Source: an uncultured Eubacteriales bacterium (lineage in GTDB: Bacteria; Bacillota; Clostridia; Christensenellales; Borkfalkiaceae). From it: 7,266 nt of DNA. The DNA is taken from positions 1 to 7,266 of the forward strand of contig CAJLLH010000056.1 of the NCBI GenBank assembly GCA_905207385.1, in the 5' to 3' direction. The notes below the pieces were generated by a model. The model was not told the origin of the DNA. It ran no database searches and saw only the letters and a list, made by a program, of their open reading frames with translations. Of the stretch, positions 1-5,737 are shown one piece after another. A program made the position numbers and the translations under genes. Position 1 is the stretch's first letter, and each line of letters begins with the position of its first letter.

Positions 1-1220
1 TTTACGCGGGCTGGATTCAGACTGAAGCGACTGTAACTTTTGATTATAATTACGAAGGTGCGCCCGCATCTTCGACGCAGGATATAAATGTAGGCGACAA
101 GATAAGTCTGCCCGCCGAACCCGAGCGCGTGGGTTACGATTTCCTCGGCTGGTTTACAGATGCGGAGTGTACTCTTGCTTATGATTTTGAAAGCACTCCC
201 GCAGGCGACATTATTTTGTACGCAGGCTGGGCGATAAAAGTCCTTACGGTTTCCTTCAACCCCAATTATGCAGGCGCGCCTGACGTTGCCGACCAGAAAG
301 TTGAATACGGAAAAACGGTTGAAGAACCCGTGCTTGAACGCGACGGTTACGTATGCATATGGCAGCTTGACGGTGTTGAGTATGATTTCAGCACTCCCGT
401 AACCCAAAACATTGAGCTTACCGCAAGCTGGCAGTCGGAATCGTCAGATTCGTTCACCGTAACATTCTACAACAACTACGACGGCGCATCCTCTGCCGTA
501 TATCTTACCCAGCAGGTGAAAAAGTTCAGCAAACCCACCGTACCCGCTTTGCCCGAAAGGGATGGGTATTACTTCGTAGGCTGGTTTGCCGACGCGGCCT
601 GCACGGAAGAATTTGACTTTAACGAAAGGCTTACAAGCGGTAATGCCGAAGCTTATGCAAAATGGTTCAAGGACTATGTGTTCGAGGCGGAATATACCGA
701 TTTTACCGATAAAGTCGGATACGGCTATTCGGTCAATCTGTACGGCACGGGCATGATACAGAAGGACGACGGCAGCGCTCAGGCAAGCAACGGGTATTAC
801 GTATCTGCGCTCTATTATAACGGCGCATACCTTGAATTTGTAATAGAGGCGGAAGAAGAAGTTTCCGACGCCATAGTTATGATGAGCATAGGCGCAGAAT
901 ATTTCGATATGACTTTCAGCCCTGAAAATGTGAAGATGCTTGTAAACGGCGCAGAGCTTTCTTACGACGCGGTTACGCTCATCGGCGATTCTGCAGACAT
1001 TACCACGACGTCGCGCAGACCTTTTACCGAAGTTGTAATGACTGCTCCCGCGCATCTTGTAAAGGGTACTAACACCATACGCATTTCCGTTGAAAACGAC
1101 CACGATTACGGCACTGGTACGATGAAGGCTACTGCGCCTATGGTGGATTGCATTCACGTCTGCACGGATATAGGACTGAGCTGGACGCCTATAACTTCCA
1201 ATACGGAAGGCAAACAGTAA
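1..1220 (+). CDS. InlB B-repeat surface protein with C-terminal CBM6/35-like domain (5' end missing)
   Basis: This is the 3' part of a larger gene. The frame is open from base 3, giving 405 visible residues before TAA at 1218-1220. The codon at 129 is an internal GTG (Val), not a start. The fragment opens with YAGW, the end of one InlB (Listeria-Bacteroides, Flg_new) repeat. Three more repeats follow, ending in YAGW (residue 76), TASW (143) and YAKW (221), each about 67-78 residues with the typical GY..(L/V)GWF and D/E-rich strands. From about residue 222 a beta-rich domain begins with FEAEY, then SNGYYVSALYYNGAYLEF and a KGTNTIRISVEND strand, the layout of CBM6/CBM35-like carbohydrate-binding modules. 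InlB repeats are known from secreted or surface proteins. Signal peptide and anchor are not visible; the C-terminus (NTEGKQ) has no LPXTG motif or membrane helix. The next gene starts 16 bases later, so it is probably cotranscribed with the membrane protein and GH3 enzyme. Carbohydrate binding is inferred from fold-like patterns only. Confidence 0.85.
   Translation, partial: YAGWIQTEATVTFDYNYEGAPASSTQDINVGDKISLPAEPERVGYDFLGWFTDAECTLAYDFESTPAGDIILYAGWAIKVLTVSFNPNYAGAPDVADQKVEYGKTVEEPVLERDGYVCIWQLDGVEYDFSTPVTQNIELTASWQSESSDSFTVTFYNNYDGASSAVYLTQQVKKFSKPTVPALPERDGYYFVGWFADAACTEEFDFNERLTSGNAEAYAKWFKDYVFEAEYTDFTDKVGYGYSVNLYGTGMIQKDDGSAQASNGYYVSALYYNGAYLEFVIEAEEEVSDAIVMMSIGAEYFDMTFSPENVKMLVNGAELSYDAVTLIGDSADITTTSRRPFTEVVMTAPAHLVKGTNTIRISVENDHDYGTGTMKATAPMVDCIHVCTDIGLSWTPITSNTEGKQ
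21..665 (+). repeat. Three tandem InlB-type repeats at protein level
   Basis: The encoded repeats span about bases 21-230, 231-431 and 432-665. Each starts with an aromatic beta strand (VTFDYNYEGAP, VSFNPNYAGAP, VTFYNNYDGAS) and ends with a Gly/Ala/Lys-Trp. The middle unit is degenerate: the usual GWF is replaced by IWQLDG and the unit is shorter. The units have clearly diverged, so this is an old protein-level repeat and not a recent DNA tandem duplication. Confidence 0.8.
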
Positions 1221-1236
1221 ATCAGCGGGGCGGAAA

Positions 1237-1665
1237 ATGATTAATTTTTATGAATTTATAAAAAGCAGAGGCGTAAGCCTATACGTTTCTTTGGCTGCGC
1301 TTGCTTGCGGTATTGCGGCTATTGCGCTGTATTCGGCAACGGGCGTAACTTCGTTCACGCCTGAGCTGGATTACGGACTCATTGCTGCACTGGCAATAGG
1401 CATAGCGCTTAATGCGGCGTCGTCAGTACTGGGCGAAAAGTTGCTTAAATACGCCTGCTACATAGTTTATCTTTTCGCGTGGCTGCAGTTTATATATGTT
1501 GAAATAACATATATCGCAAACGTATTTGTAAGCATAGACGGTACAAGTTTCACGGCATCGTTCGTTTTAACCTTCATACTGTGTCTGCTGGCGGCGGTTT
1601 TAATGTTCGTTTCGGCGGTTATGGCGCGCGATTATCTTGAAGACGGGCGAATTAAAAAGGCTTAA
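1237..1665 (+). CDS. Small four-helix membrane protein, unknown function
   Basis: This 142-residue protein is not recognised as a named family. Four hydrophobic segments are visible at about residues 14-35, 46-66, 71-98 and 106-130. They are joined by short loops, and the protein ends in a charged tail (ARDYLEDGRIKKA) that is probably cytoplasmic. There is no signal-peptidase motif and no obvious catalytic residue set. The ATG at 1237 is the first in frame after the previous stop and is preceded by a purine-rich GGGGCGGAAA stretch, a modest ribosome binding site. It lies 16 bases after the InlB-repeat gene and its TAA overlaps the Shine-Dalgarno region of the GH3 gene 11 bases downstream, so the three are most likely one operon. 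A structural, transport or assembly partner role for the surface proteins is only a guess from position. Confidence 0.8.
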   Translation: MINFYEFIKSRGVSLYVSLAALACGIAAIALYSATGVTSFTPELDYGLIAALAIGIALNAASSVLGEKLLKYACYIVYLFAWLQFIYVEITYIANVFVSIDGTSFTASFVLTFILCLLAAVLMFVSAVMARDYLEDGRIKKA

Positions 1666-1676
1666 GGGGGTGAACC

Positions 1677-4580
1677 ATGAAGATTTTTTCGGTAAAATTA
1701 TGGCGCAGGTTTTTGGTTGCCATGGCTACCGTTCTGGCAATAATGATTGCTCTTACCAATATAGCCAACAGTCAGGCGCCTGCTCTCAATAACTTTTTTG
1801 ACTGCCAGACTTTTAAAATAGAAAAAGGCGAAGATTCGGGCGTGGATACCGAATATTTCAAAAGCGCGTTTTCCGACACGGAAGAATTGGAAGAATTTCT
1901 TGATGCAACCTGCTGCGACGTGGAATCCGAAGGCATAGTACTTCTGCGCAACGACAATGCGCTGCCGCTTGCAAAGGGCAGCAAAATAAGTCTGTTCGGA
2001 CAGGGCTCGACAAATTTCAATTACGGTTCTACCGGTTCTTCGGCTAACGCCGATACCAGCGAATATCCTTCGCTCAAAGACGCTCTCACCGATTTCAGCG
2101 TTAACGGCACGCTGTGGGACTTTTATCTCAACGGCGCGGCTTCCCGCTATAAGCGCACCATGGTAAACCTCGTTTACAAAGTCAACGAAGCGCCGTGGAG
2201 CATTTATACCGACGCGGTTAAAAATTCATTCGCTCAGTACGGCGATGCCGCGGTATATGTAATTTCGCGCGACAGCGGCGAAGGTCAGGACATAAGCACG
2301 ACGGGCAGCGACGGACTTGACGGAAGTTACCTTTCGATAACCGCCCAGGAGCAGGAGGTGCTGCGTCAGCTCACTTTGCTTAAAAATTCGGGCACTTTCG
2401 GCAAAATAATTGTAATACTCAATTCGGCAGTGCCCATTCAGCTCGATTTCATGTTCGACGACACTATAGACATAGACGCCGCCATGTGGGTCGGCAATGT
2501 GGGTTCGACGGGTATCTATGCCATAAACGACGTTTTATGCGGCACGGTAAACCCTTCCGGCAAACTTTCCGATACCTATTGCAAAGATAATTTTTCTTCG
2601 CCCGCAATGGCTAACTGGGCGTCAAACCCCAATAAGAAATTCTCGCAGACCTATTCCAACGCTTCGGCTTATTCCAAGTTCGACAATACTCAGAACGTTT
2701 ACGGCGTGTATGTGGAAGGTATTTACGTTGGCTACCGCTATTATGAAACGCGTTACGCCGACGCGGTGATGGGCAGCGAAGGGGTAGGGGATTATGACTA
2801 CAGCGACGACGTCGCGTTCCCGTTCGGTTACGGACTTTCTTATACCGACTTTATGTACAGCAACGCCGTTCTTGAAGAAAAGGACGATTCGTTCGTATAT
2901 TCCGTAGACGTAATGAATATAGGCGATGTCCCCGGCAAAGCTGTGGTGCAGGTGTATCTTCAGAAGCCTTACAACGATTACGACAAGCAGTACGGCATAG
3001 AAAAAGCGGCCGTTGAGCTTGCAGGGTTTGAAAAGACGGAAGAACTCGGTCTTTTAGAGTCCGTAACGGTCAGCGTGGAAATAGACAAAAGTCAGCTTAG
3101 AAGTTACGACGCAAACAATGCAAAAACTTACATACTTTCCGAAGGCGACTATTTCTTCTCTGCCGGCGACAACGCTCACGACGCTCTGAATAACATACTG
3201 GCGGCGCGCGGCTTCACCGTTGAAGAGCAAAGCGATTCATCTCTTTGCAAAAGCTGGAACAATCCGGAACTCGACGCGGAAAGTTTTGCTTACTCAACTG
3301 AAAATAAGGGCACAAAAATTACCAATCAGTTTGATTTCTGCGATATGAACAGATATGACGGCAAGGGGAACAATTCCGTTACATACGTTTCGCGCAGCAA
3401 CTGGGAGGGTACGTGGCCCGACGAGCCTGTAACATTCTCCATCAGCGACAAAATGGCAAAAGACATTGCAAGTTACAAGGAAATTGAAGAGGACGGCTCT
3501 TCAATGCCCGAATATGGTCAGAATAACGGCATAACTCTTGCCATGCTGCGTTCCACGGAGGGAAATCCCATAGCCTACGACGACCCCGCCTGGGAAAGCC
3601 TGCTCGACCAGATGACGTATGAAGACCAGGCGTATCTCATAACCAATGGTCAGCATACCACGGTAGAGCTCGGCGAGCCGGTAAACAAGCCCGCCACCAA
3701 GGATGAAAACGGCCCTAACGGCGTTGAAGGTTCTGTTACAAACACTTCGTTCCCTTCAGAAGGCATATGGGCTTCCACTTTCAACAAAGAGCTTATCAAA
3801 AAGGTAGGGGAATGCCTCGGCGAAGACGCGCTTGCTTCTGGCGTAACCGGTCTGTATGCGCCAGGCGTAAATATTCACCGCGTGCCTTTCGGCGGCAGGG
3901 CGCATGAATATTTTTCAGAAGACCCTTATCTTTCAGCCATCGCTTCAGTTGAAGAAGTCAAGGGCATGCAGAGCAAGGGCGTATGGCCTTACGTCAAGCA
4001 CTTTGCTGCCAACGATGAAGAAACAAACAGAAATGGCATAGGAATATGGCTTAACGAACAGGAAATGCGCGAGATAATTCTGTTGCCGTTTGAGTATTCT
4101 TTCAAGCCTTCCCAAGGCAACGCGCACGCAACGATGACGTCCTTTAACAGAATAGGTTGTCTGTGGACCAGCGCAAGTTCCAATCTTATGGAAAATGTGC
4201 TTCGCGGCGAATGGGCGTTCGACGGCTTTGCCATAACTGATATGGCGGCATCAAACGCGCAGTCTTTCATGACCTTTGTGGACGGCATAATGAACGGCAC
4301 TGACTGCTACGACGGTCCCGGTTCGCGCACGGCGCTCAACGACTACCGTTCAAGCCCTGCGTTTGCCAACAAAATGCGTGAAGCGGCGCACAGAATTTTA
4401 TATGTAACCGCCAATTATTCGGCTGCGATGAACGGCATTGCCGCTACCGACAGGATAGTGCCTGTGGCTACCTGGTGGGAAATTACGCTGATTACGGTCA
4501 TAGTTGTATTTGCGGTTGCCACTGCCGGCAGCGCGGCTATGCTCGGATTAAGTTATTATAAAAACAGAAAAAATAAATAG
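1677..4580 (+). CDS. Membrane-anchored GH3 beta-glycosidase with swapped domain order (GH3_C / FnIII / GH3_N)
   Basis: A 967-residue family 3 glycoside hydrolase, probably a beta-glucosidase or related exo-beta-glycosidase acting outside the membrane. An N-terminal hydrophobic segment (about 11-29) after KLWRR is a signal anchor or signal peptide. The GH3_C alpha/beta-sandwich domain comes first (about 75-390): EGIVLLRN, SGEGQD at 200-205 with likely acid/base E202, EGIYVGYRYYETR, and FPFGYGLSYT at 381-390. An FnIII-like domain follows (about 395-495, VDVMNIGDVPGKAVVQVYL). After a linker of roughly 120 residues, the GH3_N barrel occupies about 635-915: APGVNIHR, GRAHEYFSEDPYLS (R741, E744), KHFAANDEETNR (K774, H775), and FDGFAITDM with nucleophile D855. 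A C-terminal membrane helix (about 935-957) ends in YYKNRKNK. This inverted order is known from Ruminococcus albus and Butyrivibrio fibrisolvens beta-glucosidases. Oddities: the usual DGPxGxR substrate loop reads NGPNGVE (N678), and SDW reads TDM. The start is supported by AAGGGGGTG six bases upstream. Exact substrate unknown. Confidence 0.93.
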   Translation: MKIFSVKLWRRFLVAMATVLAIMIALTNIANSQAPALNNFFDCQTFKIEKGEDSGVDTEYFKSAFSDTEELEEFLDATCCDVESEGIVLLRNDNALPLAKGSKISLFGQGSTNFNYGSTGSSANADTSEYPSLKDALTDFSVNGTLWDFYLNGAASRYKRTMVNLVYKVNEAPWSIYTDAVKNSFAQYGDAAVYVISRDSGEGQDISTTGSDGLDGSYLSITAQEQEVLRQLTLLKNSGTFGKIIVILNSAVPIQLDFMFDDTIDIDAAMWVGNVGSTGIYAINDVLCGTVNPSGKLSDTYCKDNFSSPAMANWASNPNKKFSQTYSNASAYSKFDNTQNVYGVYVEGIYVGYRYYETRYADAVMGSEGVGDYDYSDDVAFPFGYGLSYTDFMYSNAVLEEKDDSFVYSVDVMNIGDVPGKAVVQVYLQKPYNDYDKQYGIEKAAVELAGFEKTEELGLLESVTVSVEIDKSQLRSYDANNAKTYILSEGDYFFSAGDNAHDALNNILAARGFTVEEQSDSSLCKSWNNPELDAESFAYSTENKGTKITNQFDFCDMNRYDGKGNNSVTYVSRSNWEGTWPDEPVTFSISDKMAKDIASYKEIEEDGSSMPEYGQNNGITLAMLRSTEGNPIAYDDPAWESLLDQMTYEDQAYLITNGQHTTVELGEPVNKPATKDENGPNGVEGSVTNTSFPSEGIWASTFNKELIKKVGECLGEDALASGVTGLYAPGVNIHRVPFGGRAHEYFSEDPYLSAIASVEEVKGMQSKGVWPYVKHFAANDEETNRNGIGIWLNEQEMREIILLPFEYSFKPSQGNAHATMTSFNRIGCLWTSASSNLMENVLRGEWAFDGFAITDMAASNAQSFMTFVDGIMNGTDCYDGPGSRTALNDYRSSPAFANKMREAAHRILYVTANYSAAMNGIAATDRIVPVATWWEITLITVIVVFAVATAGSAAMLGLSYYKNRKNK

Positions 4581-4621
4581 CGAACATTCGGTTTATCCTC
4601 TTTAATTTAAAATTTTCAGCG

Positions 4622-4663
4622 CGTAAGGCGGTTGCTTCCGGCAACCGCCTTACGACTTTTATT
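4622..4663 (+). terminator. Intrinsic terminator of the surface-protein/GH3 operon
   Basis: A perfect 14-bp inverted repeat (CGTAAGGCGGTTGC at 4622-4635 against GCAACCGCCTTACG at 4641-4654) with a TTCCG loop is followed by ACTTTTATT. The stem is strong and lies 41 bases after the GH3 stop. The U-tract is short and interrupted, so termination may be less than complete. Confidence 0.8.
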
Positions 4664-4758
4664 CGCCGCTTTTTTTAAGCGTTTGTTGAGAATAACCGCG
4701 GGGATTAAATTTTTTGCGGATTAGAAAAGGCAGACAAGGCTTAATAAATTTTAAGCTT

Positions 4759-4782
4759 CAGTCGCAAAAATTTTTGCGGCTG
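4759..4782. repeat. 24-base near-perfect palindrome with A5T5 centre
   Basis: CAGTCGCAAAAA at 4759-4770 is followed directly by TTTTTGCGGCTG at 4771-4782. The arms are complementary except for one T/G position, which would still pair as G-U in RNA. The central GCAAAAATTTTTGC is a perfect 14-base palindrome. There is no loop and only a weak following T-run, so a dimeric protein site or a bent A-tract is as likely as a transcript hairpin. It lies about 190 bases upstream of the regulator gene's -35 element. Confidence 0.55.
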
Positions 4783-4807
4783 CTTTCTGCGGCGTGGTTT
4801 GCCGCTT

Positions 4808-4943
4808 GCGTTGTAAAACATACCGCTTACGTTTAATCTGTTGCGCGGCGTTACTGTTTTTGCAATGATATTTTCGGAAGTGCGCGTTGAACAAAATGCG
4901 CGGGCGTTTACCCGCAGTTTTTTGCGTTGAACAATTGCGCCGC
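4808..4943 (+). promoter_or_regulatory. Array of six CGTT-core half-sites in two phased triplets, candidate LytTR operator
   Basis: CGTT cores begin at 4809, 4830, 4849 and at 4885, 4905, 4925, giving spacings of 21, 19, then 36, then 20 and 20 bases. The two best copies share the 11-mer GCGTTGAACAA (4884-4894 and 4924-4934), exactly 40 bases apart, with GCGTTTACC midway. The copy at 4828-4836 reads TACGTTTAA. LytTR-domain regulators such as AgrA and ComE are known to bind roughly 9-bp direct repeats with a GTT core spaced about two helical turns (21-22 bp) apart. The last repeat ends just upstream of the -35 element of the LytTR regulator gene, which suggests autoregulation, probably activation. 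That assignment is inference. Confidence 0.5.
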
Positions 4944-4948
4944 CTGAA

Positions 4949-4977
4949 TTGCGGACAGAAATATTTTGTGATAAAAT
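4949..4977 (+). promoter_or_regulatory. Promoter of the response regulator/kinase operon (extended -10)
   Basis: A -35 TTGCGG (4949-4954) is separated by 17 bases from the -10 TAAAAT (4972-4977). The -10 is preceded by TGA, an extended -10 arrangement. The predicted start is near 4984, leaving a leader of about 37 bases that keeps the GGAGGGG ribosome binding site (5012-5018). The imperfect -35 fits a promoter helped by an activator bound at the adjoining repeats. Confidence 0.55.
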
Positions 4978-5020
4978 AAGATAAGTGCATAAATACGTAA
5001 GAGTATAATGCGGAGGGGAA

Positions 5021-5737
5021 ATGTCGAATAAATTCAATTTGGTCATGGTTGAAGACAGCGATTATGCCGCAGCGGAAATTGCAGACATTCTGTTAAAGTT
5101 CGGCAAAGAAAACGACGTAGATTTTGAAATTACGCGCGCGCGCAATGCCGAGGAGCTGCTGGAGAATTATTCTCCTAAATACGATATCTGCCTGATGGAT
5201 ATCGAGCTGCCCGGCATGGACGGCATGTCTGCGGCAAAAAGACTGAGGGCGTTCGACGCCAACATAGTAATAATATTTGTAACGAACATGCGCCAGTATG
5301 CCATAGCGGGCTACGAAGTAGGCGCGCTCAACTACATACTTAAGCCTGTAAATTACAACAGTTTTTCTGTTACGATGAAGCGCGCAATAAAGTGTACGGA
5401 AAAGTCCAAGCCCGTATTCCTTACCGCAAAGGTGGAAGGCGGGGTGCGGCTTATCGACTCGCGCGAGGTAATTTACATCGACATAATGAACCATGACGTG
5501 ATAATACATATGCAGGACGAAGACGTAGGCACGTACGGCACGTTAAGCGCGCTTGAAAAGCAGCTTTTATCCTGCGGGTTTGCCCGCTGCAGCGCCTGCG
5601 CGCTTGTAAACCTCAAATATGTAAAAAGCGTCATAAAGGACGATATTCATACAACAAGGGACATTGTTCATATTTCAAGAAGATACAGGGCGCAGTTTAT
5701 GCAGTCCCTTACCGTTTATCTGGGTGAACTGAAATGA
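5021..5737 (+). CDS. LytTR-family response regulator (AgrA/LytR type)
   Basis: A 238-residue cytoplasmic DNA-binding response regulator. The receiver domain spans about residues 5-122: acidic pair E11/D12 in VMVEDSD, phospho-acceptor D60 in CLMDIELPGMDGM, T88 in FVTN and K108 in ILKPV. A LytTR DNA-binding domain spans about 133-235, with VIYIDIMNHDVIIH, then FARCSACALVNLKYV (186-201) and HISRRYRAQF near the end. Length and order are normal for the family. In the conserved segment usually like RxHRSxLVN, this protein has RCSACALVN, replacing the usual His and Ser; N197 is kept. The ATG at 5021 follows GGAGGGG with correct spacing. The stop overlaps the kinase start by ATGA, so the two are translationally coupled. 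It is presumably phosphorylated by the downstream kinase and may bind the phased repeats before its own gene. Target genes are not known. Confidence 0.93.
   Translation: MSNKFNLVMVEDSDYAAAEIADILLKFGKENDVDFEITRARNAEELLENYSPKYDICLMDIELPGMDGMSAAKRLRAFDANIVIIFVTNMRQYAIAGYEVGALNYILKPVNYNSFSVTMKRAIKCTEKSKPVFLTAKVEGGVRLIDSREVIYIDIMNHDVIIHMQDEDVGTYGTLSALEKQLLSCGFARCSACALVNLKYVKSVIKDDIHTTRDIVHISRRYRAQFMQSLTVYLGELK

Larger units (their letters stand above)
4581..5020. other. 440-base intergenic region between GH3 operon and two-component operon
   Basis: No credible gene is seen. The stretch holds, in order, the GH3 operon terminator, an unassigned AT-rich segment, a 24-base near-palindrome, two clusters of CGTT-core half-sites and the promoter of the response regulator gene. 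The word TTTTTGCGG occurs at 4711-4719 and again exactly 60 bases later at 4771-4779, inside the palindrome. Short frames on either strand lack ribosome binding sites and recognisable protein motifs. Confidence 0.6.

Noticed and set aside
444..1157. Long open frame on the - strand (237 codons) opposite the InlB-repeat gene
   Set aside because: It lies wholly inside the well-supported + strand gene, has a Cys/His/Arg-rich composition typical of antisense frames and no recognisable motif.
4865..4930. Small + strand frame of 21 residues beginning MIFSEVRVE
   Set aside because: There is no ribosome binding site (preceded by TGTTTTTGCA), and it overlaps the repeat array without peptide-precursor features.
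4808..4943. CRISPR array
   Set aside because: The repeated unit is only a short core (4-11 bases) at 20-base intervals, without long identical repeats or unique spacers of CRISPR size.
4896..4979. Small + strand frame of 27 residues beginning MRGRLPAVF, considered as a peptide signal for the kinase
   Set aside because: It has no Shine-Dalgarno sequence, spans the half-sites and ends inside the predicted -10 element, so it is very unlikely to be translated from this promoter.
5004..5009. Perfect TATAAT just before the response regulator gene
   Set aside because: Transcription from it would begin at about 5016, within the ribosome binding site, and no -35 sits at the correct distance. The 4949-4977 promoter fits better.
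4741..5046. Open frames on the - strand across the intergenic region (101 and 79 codons)
   Set aside because: The translations are basic and low in structure, have no ribosome binding site or family motif, and run over the array and promoter of the regulator gene.
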